This document shows positions 1 to 7,056 of a stretch of DNA of 12,024 bases, in pieces. Under the pieces are notes generated by a model. It saw nothing but the letters and a program-made list of their open reading frames with translations. It was not told where the DNA came from and made no database searches. How positions within the stretch are numbered: position 1 is the stretch's first letter; each line of letters starts with the position of its first letter. The position numbers and the translations under genes were made by a program. This DNA comes from Methanobacteriota archaeon (GTDB lineage Archaea; Thermoplasmatota; Poseidoniia; Poseidoniales; Poseidoniaceae): the NCBI GenBank assembly GCA_009936765.1, contig JAACDL010000015.1, positions 1-12,024 of the forward strand, written 5' to 3'.

Positions 1-2139
1 GGACTTGATTTACATCTCAAAGAAATATTTGCTGAAGGTATGGATACTCCGGACGGCGGCAAATTTGGCGGTAAGGGTTTCCGCTCAACATGGCAAGAAG
101 CCTGCGTTGCAGCGGCAACTGCTCTCAAAAGAGAAACAGAAAACCCTCCAGGGTCAGATTATGGTGGAGATTATGTTGCTCCAATGATTAGAGATATTGG
201 TCTCTGTATGGCTATGGGTGACACACCTGCTGACATTATGACCGCTCAAATGGGTAAGGTCGATGCAGTAATGAACGGTGGAATCGAAGGTGCAGGTGGA
301 AGAGATTTGCACGTAGGTTGCTTCCATAGAGGAGTACTACCGCCAACAGCTCCCCTCCCAATAGCTACTGTAACAATGACTGGCATGGCGCTTTCTTCAT
401 GGAAGAAAGAAGATGGCCGTTTCCATCTAGCATGTATCGGCGAAGGCTCTTCATCATCGGGAGAATGGTGGGAAGCAGTCAACTTAGCGGCGACTAGAGG
501 TCTACCAATATCGTATATCCTTCAGAATAATCAAATCGCTCTGGATACCCCTCCTGTAAACCAATCCAATGTTGAGTTGTGGGCTGACAAAGCCGTTGCA
601 ATGGGAATGCCATCTTGGACAATAGATGGTTCAGACCCAGCATCTTGGCATGCTTCAGTAGCGTGTGCTAGAGAGTTTGCTCTGAATGGAGGCGGGCCTA
701 CCTTGATCCATGTGGAAACAATGCGTGGATGTGGACATGCACACCACCATGACGACCTTTACTTAGGAGCTCAATCGGGAACACCTCCTGGATACGTAGA
801 CCGTGATTTACTATCTTACTGGGAAGCGAAAGACCCGCTACCGACTCATCGTTCTCTTCTACTATCTCTTGGAATAACAGAAGAAGAAATATCAGTTATG
901 GAAGCTGAAGAGAATGATCTTTTAGATTCAGCAAGAGAACATGTTGAACAGATGGGCTGGGCTAATCCAGAAACAGTTACAAAAGGCATTACATCATTAC
1001 ATGATGCAGATACACATGAAGACCATTTGTCTAGGTTAAATGGTGCTTCAATTCTCAAAGAGTCACCAGCAGTACTGGAAGTGGGTGAATGCTTACTAGA
1101 GTATGCAGAGAGCGGTGGTTGGACTTATTCACGCGCAATCCAGCAAGCGATGTGTGATATTGCGGAACACTATGGCGATTCAACAATCTTCATGGGTGAA
1201 GATATGGAAGTCGCTGGTGCATTCGGGATGAATATACCATTGAAAGCCAATGGACACCAAGATAAGTTACTCGACATGCCTTTGTGTGAAGCAGTGATAA
1301 TTCATTCAGCAACGGGCGCTGCTCTCTCTGGATTGAGGCCAATGGCAGAGATACAATTCGGTGGTTTTGCCGCTCTTGCTCACAATGCATTGTTGAACAA
1401 TGCTGCCATGCTTAGATGGCGCTGGGGCGCTAAGGTGCCTCTTACTGTTAGAATTCCACTTGGTGCGAGAACCCGTAGTGGACCGTTCCATGCAAACATG
1501 ATAGAATCCTGGTACGCAAACGACCCAGGTTTGGTAGTATTGGCTCCAGGTACTCCACAAGACGCTTACGATTTGCTAAGAGAGGCCGCGGAGTTAGATG
1601 ACCCAGTTCTATTCTTGGAACACATAGGTCTGTATGGATTACGTGGCGGTATGACAGGTTGGGGACAAAATATCAACCAAAAAGTAGACACAGAGCCTGT
1701 GAAAAACGCAATTGCAGAAGGCAAGAGACTCAAAATTGGAAAGGCTGGAGTAGTTAGAGGCGGAAGAGATCTAACATTGGTTACATGGGGTGCAATGTTA
1801 CACATTGCGAAGATGGCCGCTGACGAATTATCTAAGGAAGATATCGAAGTTGAGATTATTGATGTTAGAACTTTGATTCCTTTTGATGCAGATACTTGTG
1901 TTTCTAGTGTTACTAGAACTGGCAGACTTGTAATATTGCAGGAAGGGCAATGGTTTGGAGGAATTGGTCATTCGATGCAATCTAGGATATTAGAAGAATC
2001 ATTCTATGCTCTTGAATCAGCACCACTTGTAATCGGGGCTCTAGATACGCCTGTGCCGTTTGCTCCTCCGTTGGAGAATCATACTGTTCCTGACTTAGAG
2101 CACGTTATCAAGGCTCTTCGTCAAGTGGCTCAGGGATGA
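1..2139 (+). CDS. 2-oxoacid dehydrogenase E1, fused alpha and beta subunits (branched-chain type likely), 5' partial
   Basis: This is the thiamine diphosphate-dependent decarboxylating component of a 2-oxoacid dehydrogenase complex. It decarboxylates a 2-oxoacid and passes the acyl group to a lipoyl E2 in the cytosol. The frame is open from base 1, so the first ATG (base 40) is probably internal and the N-terminus lies outside; 712 codons are visible. The alpha half comes first. It has the ThDP/Mg motif GEG at residues 147-149 followed by the NN pair at 176-177, and a His-rich loop (GHAHHHDD, 245-252) where E1 alpha proteins have their conserved phosphorylation-loop histidine. The beta half runs from about 375. 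It contains MGEDMEVAGAFG, an EIQFGGF strand and the SGPFHAN segment with H497. GEG in place of the commoner GDG is also found in the human branched-chain E1 alpha as I recall it, which mildly favours 2-oxoisovalerate over pyruvate. Separate alpha and beta genes are more usual; fused forms are known. The substrate is inferred, the family is firm. Confidence 0.9.
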   Translation, partial: GLDLHLKEIFAEGMDTPDGGKFGGKGFRSTWQEACVAAATALKRETENPPGSDYGGDYVAPMIRDIGLCMAMGDTPADIMTAQMGKVDAVMNGGIEGAGGRDLHVGCFHRGVLPPTAPLPIATVTMTGMALSSWKKEDGRFHLACIGEGSSSSGEWWEAVNLAATRGLPISYILQNNQIALDTPPVNQSNVELWADKAVAMGMPSWTIDGSDPASWHASVACAREFALNGGGPTLIHVETMRGCGHAHHHDDLYLGAQSGTPPGYVDRDLLSYWEAKDPLPTHRSLLLSLGITEEEISVMEAEENDLLDSAREHVEQMGWANPETVTKGITSLHDADTHEDHLSRLNGASILKESPAVLEVGECLLEYAESGGWTYSRAIQQAMCDIAEHYGDSTIFMGEDMEVAGAFGMNIPLKANGHQDKLLDMPLCEAVIIHSATGAALSGLRPMAEIQFGGFAALAHNALLNNAAMLRWRWGAKVPLTVRIPLGARTRSGPFHANMIESWYANDPGLVVLAPGTPQDAYDLLREAAELDDPVLFLEHIGLYGLRGGMTGWGQNINQKVDTEPVKNAIAEGKRLKIGKAGVVRGGRDLTLVTWGAMLHIAKMAADELSKEDIEVEIIDVRTLIPFDADTCVSSVTRTGRLVILQEGQWFGGIGHSMQSRILEESFYALESAPLVIGALDTPVPFAPPLENHTVPDLEHVIKALRQVAQG

Positions 2140-2722
2140 AGTTAGATAGAACTGCTCCGATTACGGTTGCTATTGAATAAAGAATTAGATGTCCACTTTC
2201 AGTTGCGATATTTGGCCCGAATGTTCTTGCTGGGTTCATGCTAGCTCCTGTGAGCCCTCCAAAGCAGAAGGACAAAACAGACACCATCAATCCTACTCCA
2301 AATGCTAATTTGAACAAACTAACCTCTCTTCTTACAAGAACATGTATTGAATACATCAGGAGAAATGTAATCGCAATTTCAATAATCCAAGTATTTGCGA
2401 TTGAAACATTTGGAGTTGTAGCGCCATCAACTACTATTATTGCAGCAAAAAAAGCACCAAGGCATTGAGCAATTATGTAACCCGGTAATGCTTCTGTTTC
2501 CAGTTCTCCTTTTGCAGCAAATGCGATAGATACAGCAGGGTTTATGTGCGCTCCAGAAATTGGTTGGAAGATCATAATAGCTGTAAATACAGACAGGCCA
2601 AAAGTGATACTAATGGCTAGAGGGCTCCAGCCTAAGGCCACAGACCCACAGCCTAGCAGTACCATCAGGAAAGTACCACTGAACTCAGCGAAGTATCGGT
2701 TCCACACAAGTTTGCGACTCAC
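2108..2722 (-). CDS. Aquaporin / MIP-family channel
   Basis: This is a six-helix membrane channel for water or small neutral solutes. Both half-helix NPA motifs are intact: SGAHINPAV (NPA 61-63) and TGASMNPAR (NPA 163-165, with filter Arg166). I place the start at a GTG at 2722. The protein then begins VSRKLVWNRYFAEFSGTF, which matches the usual short N-terminus before helix 1, and gives 204 residues against about 230 for E. coli AqpZ. The frame continues upstream to an ATG at 2896, but that extension is not MIP-like and would overlap the divergent exchanger gene. A TATA-like element sits about 25 bases upstream of the GTG and there is no Shine-Dalgarno sequence, consistent with a leaderless transcript. 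Aligned to AqpZ, the selectivity filter reads Phe41, Ser151, Ala160, Arg166 rather than Phe-His-Thr-Arg, so the pore may be wider than a strict water channel. The 3' end overlaps the convergent E1 gene by 32 bp. Confidence 0.9.
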   Translation of the reverse strand: MSRKLVWNRYFAEFSGTFLMVLLGCGSVALGWSPLAISITFGLSVFTAIMIFQPISGAHINPAVSIAFAAKGELETEALPGYIIAQCLGAFFAAIIVVDGATTPNVSIANTWIIEIAITFLLMYSIHVLVRREVSLFKLAFGVGLMVSVLSFCFGGLTGASMNPARTFGPNIATESGHLILYSIATVIGAVLSNFIPEPLDEEP

Positions 2723-2762
2723 TTTAGTCTGATGATTGTTGTGTATATTTACCAAGGTAATA
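2723..2762. promoter_or_regulatory. Divergent promoter region, aquaporin / cation exchanger
   Basis: These 40 bases separate two divergent starts. They contain a TATA-like run, TATATTTA at 2744-2751 on the + strand, which reads TAAATATA on the - strand. Its centre is about 25 bases upstream of the aquaporin GTG, the spacing expected when transcription begins at the start codon in archaea. For the exchanger it lies only about 15 bases from the ATG, so either a second signal is used or translation starts further in, for example at the ATG at 2793. AAGGT at 2754-2758, four bases before the ATG at 2763, is a modest Shine-Dalgarno candidate for the exchanger. The promoter role is inferred from position and composition only. 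Confidence 0.45.
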
Positions 2763-3923
2763 ATGAAAGAGGAGTGGTCTCTGTCAAGAGACATGGGGGA
2801 GCCAGTAAAGGAGCAAGGAATTGGCGCTCTTCTGCAATGGAATGCTCTTCTAATCTCATTTGCTTTATTCGTAACCTTAGCATTGCTTAGCGGCATTACT
2901 TCCGAAAATGACTGGACTCACATGTGGATTCTTGTTCTTCTAATCATTCTAGCATTGGCTTTACTGATTACATCTGCCGATTTCTTTGTTGAAGGAGCCA
3001 AAGGCCTTGCTAGAAGAGCAGGGATGGCCGAAGTTGTAATTGGATTGACAATCGTAAGTATTGGTACCTCATTACCAGAGATTCTTGTTACGGCAACAGC
3101 CTCTGCATCATCTGGTAATGACCCAGCACTCATGGACTTAGCAGTAGGCAACATCTATGGTTCAGTCCTGGTGCAGATTACCCTTGTTCTTGGAATTGTT
3201 GTGGCTTTCAAGCCTTTAGACATTCGACCTGCATGGCTTAGAAGAGACGGCTTACTGATGTTGTTTTCAATTATCATTCTAACCGCTTTACTATGGGAAG
3301 GTAACGAATTATCTAGAATCGAAGGGGCAATATTGTGTTCAATTTACGCTCTTTACATCGTATGGCTACTTTCAGATACCGATAAAATACGTGATGATGA
3401 ATTAGAAATGGTTGATGAAATAAAATCAACCACTGAATTCAGTTGGACAGGCACTGCTTATTTCGTAATGGTGGTAATAGGGCTTGCAATGGCCGTATAC
3501 TCTGCCAATGAGTTGGTAAAGCATGCGTGTGAAATTGCGTACAAACTCGATGTGCCACATGCAATTGTTGGATCGACAATGTCCGGTCTAGGAACATCCT
3601 TGCCCGAATTAACAGTAGCTATGGTCGCAGTAAGGAAGAGCCAAGGTGTGGCAATTGGTACTCTAATTGGCTCAAATATCACTGACCCGCTTCTTTCGAT
3701 TGGAATCGCAGCATTGATTTCTCCAATCTCATTAACAGAGCAATCATATGATCTAACAATGTATCTAATCATTCCAATGACATTGATTGGAGTTTCAGTC
3801 TGTTTGCTGATGATGTGGACTGGATTCCGCTTCAGCCGTTTAGAGGGAAGTATTCTGATAGGATTCTATCTGCTATTCCTAATATTGATAGAATTACAAC
3901 GCCAAGGATATCTAACTATTTGA
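2763..3923 (+). CDS. Cation/Ca2+ exchanger (CaCA superfamily, sodium/calcium antiporter type)
   Basis: This is an integral membrane antiporter that probably exchanges Ca2+ or a similar cation for Na+ or H+. Two inverted alpha repeats are plain. In the first, GLTIVSIGTSLPE carries acidic residue E106 and is followed by GNIYGSVLVQ. In the second, STMSGLGTSLPE carries E282 and is followed by GTLIGSNITD. A short, charged, acidic loop (about 203-225, SDTDKIRDDELEMVDE) joins the two halves, as is usual in the family. Hydrophobic stretches suggest about eleven membrane segments, including one extra N-terminal helix (about 20-42) before the core. The length of 386 residues is somewhat more than the roughly 320 of small bacterial members. 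I chose the ATG at 2763 because AAGGT precedes it; 2736 and 2793 are alternatives. The first repeat lacks the Asn/Asp residues usual after its GS dipeptide, so the ion may differ from Ca2+. The gene is divergent from the aquaporin. Confidence 0.88.
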   Translation: MKEEWSLSRDMGEPVKEQGIGALLQWNALLISFALFVTLALLSGITSENDWTHMWILVLLIILALALLITSADFFVEGAKGLARRAGMAEVVIGLTIVSIGTSLPEILVTATASASSGNDPALMDLAVGNIYGSVLVQITLVLGIVVAFKPLDIRPAWLRRDGLLMLFSIIILTALLWEGNELSRIEGAILCSIYALYIVWLLSDTDKIRDDELEMVDEIKSTTEFSWTGTAYFVMVVIGLAMAVYSANELVKHACEIAYKLDVPHAIVGSTMSGLGTSLPELTVAMVAVRKSQGVAIGTLIGSNITDPLLSIGIAALISPISLTEQSYDLTMYLIIPMTLIGVSVCLLMMWTGFRFSRLEGSILIGFYLLFLILIELQRQGYLTI

Positions 3924-3966
3924 TTGGCATAGTACTGCTTATGCTGCATGGCCTTCTGGGCTTGAC

Positions 3967-5115
3967 ATGGTCAACTTCCAATTGGATGAGATGCAAGAAA
4001 TGCTTCGTGAACTCGCTCATGAGTTTGCAGTGGACGAGATTCGTCCAAATGCAGAGCACTGGGACCTTAATTCCGAATATCCGAAGGACGTCATCAATGC
4101 TGCCCATGAGATGGGATTACTGAACCTGCATATTTCTGAAGATTATGGCGGGCCAGGTCTAGGTTCTATGGAAGAAGTTCTGGTGAATGAAGAACTAGCT
4201 TGGGGTGACCCCGGATTTGCAACAGCAGCATATGCTACTAGCCTAGCCTGCGCTCCACTAATCACTGGCGCAACACATGAACAGAAAGACAAGTATCTAC
4301 GAATGGTCGCTGAAGATGGTGCTCTAGCGTCTTATGCTGTCACAGAACCAGGTGCTGGTTCTGATGTAGCTGCTTGTAAGACAGTGGCTGTTAGAGATGG
4401 TGATGATTACATCATTAATGGTTCAAAGATGTGGATTACAGGTGCAGGTAAAGCAGATTGGTTCTTCGTTTTAGCAAAAACAGACCCTAATGCTGGATAC
4501 AAAGGAATGTCTGGTTTCATCGTAGATTCTAACTCCCCTGGTCTTTCTTTGGGCAAGAAGGAGAATAATATGGGGCAACGCTGCTCCGATACAAGATCAA
4601 TCACTTTCGATGATATGCGTGTTCCTGCTGGGAATTTGTGCGGTGGTTCTGAATCAGGAGGGTGGATGAATGCAATGAAGGCTTTCGATATGAGCCGACC
4701 AAATATCGCTGCTCACGCAACTGGTCTTTCCCGTGCTGCATATGAGCACGCATTGCAATATTCTGGTGAACGCCAAACTTTCGGCAAGCCTCTTCATCGC
4801 CATCAAGCAATTCAATTCATGTTAGCGGACATGAAAACTAAAATCGAGGCATCAAGAATGTTGACTTGGAAGTCTGCTGCGGATTCAGATGCAGGAATTA
4901 GTAATACAGAATCAGCGGCTCACGCAAAGAGATTTGCAGCTGATACAGCAATGGAAGTATCTACTGATGCAGTACAAGTGTTTGGAGGCTACGGGTACTC
5001 TGAAGAATACCCTGTGGCACGATTGATGCGTGGTGCAAAGGTAATGCAGATCTATGAAGGAAGCAGTCAGGTCCAGAGAATGATTATTGGACGTGAAATT
5101 ACCAAGGATTTGTGA
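3967..5115 (+). CDS. Acyl-CoA dehydrogenase
   Basis: This is an FAD-dependent enzyme that introduces the alpha,beta double bond into acyl-CoA and passes electrons to an electron-transfer flavoprotein. At 382 residues it is the normal length for the short/medium-chain subgroup. It starts with the typical helix (FQLDEMQEMLRELAHEFA). Signature 1 is YAVTEPGAGSD at 123-133. A WITGAG segment follows, then the RQTFGKP flavin-contact loop. The second signature runs from Q337 (QVFGGYGYSEEYPVAR) to MQIYEGSSQVQR, where E364 occupies the position of the catalytic base of medium-chain enzymes. Chain-length specificity cannot be read directly; the nearby branched-chain-like E1 gene makes isovaleryl- or isobutyryl-CoA a reasonable but unproven substrate. 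No Shine-Dalgarno sequence precedes the ATG and the gap from the exchanger is 43 bp. The next gene starts four bases after its stop, so the two are probably cotranscribed. Confidence 0.95.
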   Translation: MVNFQLDEMQEMLRELAHEFAVDEIRPNAEHWDLNSEYPKDVINAAHEMGLLNLHISEDYGGPGLGSMEEVLVNEELAWGDPGFATAAYATSLACAPLITGATHEQKDKYLRMVAEDGALASYAVTEPGAGSDVAACKTVAVRDGDDYIINGSKMWITGAGKADWFFVLAKTDPNAGYKGMSGFIVDSNSPGLSLGKKENNMGQRCSDTRSITFDDMRVPAGNLCGGSESGGWMNAMKAFDMSRPNIAAHATGLSRAAYEHALQYSGERQTFGKPLHRHQAIQFMLADMKTKIEASRMLTWKSAADSDAGISNTESAAHAKRFAADTAMEVSTDAVQVFGGYGYSEEYPVARLMRGAKVMQIYEGSSQVQRMIIGREITKDL

Positions 5116-5119
5116 TAGA

Positions 5120-5662
5120 ATGGCCAAAGGCGTTCCCGCCATTGTTCTAGCAGCTGGTAAATCATCCAGATTGGGTCAACCCAAAGCGCTGGTTGAATGG
5201 AATGGGGAAACATTGGTTGGAAGGTCTGTTAGATTGTTAAGGGAAAGTGGTTGTTCTCCAATAATAGTAGTGACAAGAAACGAATTACAAATCGATGTAA
5301 TGATGTCCTGTAATGACACAATAATTGTCGTCAACCCTAAGCCAGAGGAAGGCCGTACCGGTACGCTGCAAGTAGGTTTGATTTCATTAATCAGCGAGAT
5401 AGGTAGAACTCCTCGAAGAGTTTTGATTGCCCCTGTAGACAGATGTGGCTGGAATAAAGAAACAATTTCAGCATTGCTAGATTGTAATTCTAATACTTCT
5501 CCAATGCCAAGCGGGCATCCATTATTACTTTGCGAAGTTGATAAAGTACTTTCATTCCCAAGAGATGTATCACTCAGAGATCATCTCTCAATAGAACGGA
5601 TTAATGCACCCGGCGAACATATGAACATCGACACACCCGCCGATTTGGAGGCGTTGATTTGA
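5120..5662 (+). CDS. MobA/MocA-like nucleotidyltransferase (molybdenum cofactor cytidylyltransferase type)
   Basis: This small cytosolic NTP transferase (180 residues) belongs to the MobA-like fold. MocA members join CMP to molybdopterin to make the cofactor used by molybdenum hydroxylases. The N-terminal nucleotide-binding signature LAAGKSSRLGQPK is at 10-22. PVD (105-107) occupies the place of the family's metal-binding Asp motif, but the usual Gln-Pro that follows is Arg-Cys here. PSGHPLLL (130-137) and the closing NIDTPADL (169-176) are also typical. I chose the ATG at 5120, which leaves a four-base gap after the acyl-CoA dehydrogenase stop; an in-frame ATG at 5087 would add 11 unconserved residues inside that gene. 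The following gene overlaps the stop codon and is XdhC-like, which is the classic partner of MocA and strengthens the assignment. A GTP-using MobA or a sugar nucleotidyltransferase role is less likely but not excluded. Confidence 0.8.
   Translation: MAKGVPAIVLAAGKSSRLGQPKALVEWNGETLVGRSVRLLRESGCSPIIVVTRNELQIDVMMSCNDTIIVVNPKPEEGRTGTLQVGLISLISEIGRTPRRVLIAPVDRCGWNKETISALLDCNSNTSPMPSGHPLLLCEVDKVLSFPRDVSLRDHLSIERINAPGEHMNIDTPADLEALI
5647..5651 (+). promoter_or_regulatory. Ribosome binding site deciding a TTG start
   Basis: GGAGG lies seven bases upstream of the TTG at 5659 and inside the end of the preceding gene. It is the strongest Shine-Dalgarno sequence I noticed in the window. It supports starting the XdhC-like gene at TTG, which overlaps the preceding TGA as TTGA, an arrangement that suggests translational coupling. 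Confidence 0.7.
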
Positions 5663-6462
5663 CCGCTCGGACTTTGCATTGGGCTCTTGATGAGCTATCC
5701 AAAAACCGCAAAGTTGCTATTGCTAGCGTAGTTTCCACATCAGGGTCAGTACCTGGTAAAGAAGGTGCAAGACTTGCTCTAACAGAATCTTCTGTACATG
5801 GAACAGTAGGTGGTGCCGGACTAGAAATGAAAGTCATTTCAAAGTTGAAAGAAATGCTTGTAGCATCAATAAAACCGTCCGGTGATGTCATCACTTATGG
5901 TTTGAATAAAGGGGCTAAGGGCTATGAAGTAACGCCTCTAGACAGTTTATGTGGCGGCCGTGTAACGGTCGCTTTGGAGGTTCTGATTCCGATGCCGCAT
6001 ATCTTGCTAATGGGTGGTGGACATTGTGCCAAAGCAATTGCTGAAGCATGCCAGCCTCTAGATTGGAAATATTCAGTCCAGGACTCTAGAGCAGAATATT
6101 CAGTTCTAGAAGGAGCAACAGAAACCCACCATTCATGTCCGAAAGATTTCTTGATGAATGAAAATAGTGATTCTCTTTCCAGATTCAGTGATATTTTGTT
6201 ACTAGGGCATGACTGGAAAGAAGATGAAGAAAGGCTACTTGGTCTCATGTTTGCTGGATTTGGCGGCCGCTTAGGAGTAATAGGTTCAAAATCAAAATGG
6301 AATGCTTTCACAAAAGTAGCCCTTGATGCAGGAATCTCTCAAGAACAACTCGATCAAGTAAATTGTCCAATCGGATTAGATATTGGAGCTGAAAGTCCTG
6401 AAGAAATAGCAATAGCAGTGCTGGCGGAAATATTAGCTTCTCACAAGGGCGTCAATGTTTGA
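5659..6462 (+). CDS. XdhC/CoxI-family molybdenum hydroxylase maturation protein
   Basis: Members of this family bind or sulfurate molybdenum cofactor and deliver it to xanthine dehydrogenase or CO dehydrogenase-like enzymes. The N-terminal XdhC domain shows VVSTSGSVPGKEGARLAL (24-41), GTVGGAGLE (48-56) in the place of the family's Gly-rich GGGxLE or GGCVE, and the CGGRV motif with C98. The C-terminal Rossmann domain has ILLMGGGHCAKAIAEA (115-130), an acidic-basic QDSRAE strand end, GVIGSKSK (206-213) and the strongly conserved PIGLDIGAESPEEIA (237-251). At 267 residues it is close to the usual length. The TTG start is backed by a well-spaced GGAGG and a four-base overlap with the MocA-like gene. 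No large, medium or small hydroxylase subunit lies nearby, so its client must be encoded elsewhere. The 3' end overlaps oligoribonuclease on the other strand by 11 bp. Confidence 0.88.
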   Translation: MTARTLHWALDELSKNRKVAIASVVSTSGSVPGKEGARLALTESSVHGTVGGAGLEMKVISKLKEMLVASIKPSGDVITYGLNKGAKGYEVTPLDSLCGGRVTVALEVLIPMPHILLMGGGHCAKAIAEACQPLDWKYSVQDSRAEYSVLEGATETHHSCPKDFLMNENSDSLSRFSDILLLGHDWKEDEERLLGLMFAGFGGRLGVIGSKSKWNAFTKVALDAGISQEQLDQVNCPIGLDIGAESPEEIAIAVLAEILASHKGVNV

Positions 6463-6985
6463 ACACAGTTTCTCTGTAATGTCTTAATTCTTCAACAGAT
6501 TCAATAATATCGTCAAGAGCACGATGTGCTTCTTTTTTGTTATATCTTGAATTGTTAGGATACCAGCGGTTTGTAAGTTCCTTAATGGTTGAAACATCGA
6601 TTATTCGATAGTGGAGAAGTTCGAGAACTTCGGGCATTTCTTTAGCCAAAAAAGTTCTATCATTATGAATTGAATTTCCACATAATGGAGCCTTTCCAAT
6701 TTCTATATTTGCGCTTATGAAGGCGCATGTTTGCTTAGTTGCTTCCTCTAAACTTACTCCTTCAGTCCGAATCCTATCTACCAATCCTGAAGCATGATGA
6801 TGAGTTGTATTCCATTCGTCCATGCCGGCCAATAACTCTTCACTGACGGTAATTGCTAGGTTTGGGCCTTCGGCTATTATTTTCAATTCGGCATCTGTTA
6901 TGATAGTTGCAATTTCGATTATAGATTCATTATCTAAATCGAGTCCAGTCATCTCTAAATCGATCCAAACCATTTCTCCCGCCAT
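6452..6985 (-). CDS. orn: Oligoribonuclease (DEDDh 3'-5' exoribonuclease)
   Basis: This enzyme degrades 2- to 5-nucleotide RNA fragments (including pGpG) to mononucleotides, the last step of RNA turnover in the cytosol. All DEDDh residues are visible. ExoI is WIDLEMTGLD with D9 and E11, ExoII is GNSIHNDRTFL with D109, and ExoIII is HRALDDI with H154 and D158. The 177 residues match the roughly 180 of bacterial Orn and human REXO2, and the two Orn-like stretches ISANIEIGKAPLCGNSIHND and YRIIDVSTIKEL are recognisable. The ATG at 6985 gives MAGEMVWIDLEMTGL, with AGGAG four bases upstream. It is divergent from the subtilase, across 71 bp, and convergent with the XdhC-like gene. Orn is usual in Proteobacteria, Actinobacteria and eukaryotes; if the host is archaeal, this suggests lateral acquisition. 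Confidence 0.95.
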   Translation of the reverse strand: MAGEMVWIDLEMTGLDLDNESIIEIATIITDAELKIIAEGPNLAITVSEELLAGMDEWNTTHHHASGLVDRIRTEGVSLEEATKQTCAFISANIEIGKAPLCGNSIHNDRTFLAKEMPEVLELLHYRIIDVSTIKELTNRWYPNNSRYNKKEAHRALDDIIESVEELRHYRETVFKH

Positions 6986-7056
6986 AAATCTCCTAAACGA
7001 ACCCAGTGTTTCAAAATGGCGGATGATTATTCAATGAGTGCTAACACCCCCATGCC
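6986..7056. promoter_or_regulatory. Divergent intergenic region, orn / subtilase
   Basis: These 71 bases hold the 5' regions of both genes. On the - strand AGGAG (four bases before the orn ATG) is a plausible ribosome binding site. On the + strand no Shine-Dalgarno sequence precedes the subtilase ATG. A weak AT-rich element, GATTATTCAATG at 7024-7035, lies about 26 bases upstream of it, which would fit a leaderless archaeal transcript. No operator or hairpin stands out. Confidence 0.35.

Noticed and set aside
5..187. 60-codon open frame at the left edge
   Set aside because: It overlaps the E1 frame, which is open from base 1 and shows E1 homology throughout.
2723..2896. N-terminal extension of the aquaporin frame to an ATG at 2896
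   Set aside because: The 58 extra residues are not MIP-like, overlap the divergent exchanger's coding region, and would leave no promoter between the genes; the GTG at 2722 gives the expected N-terminus.
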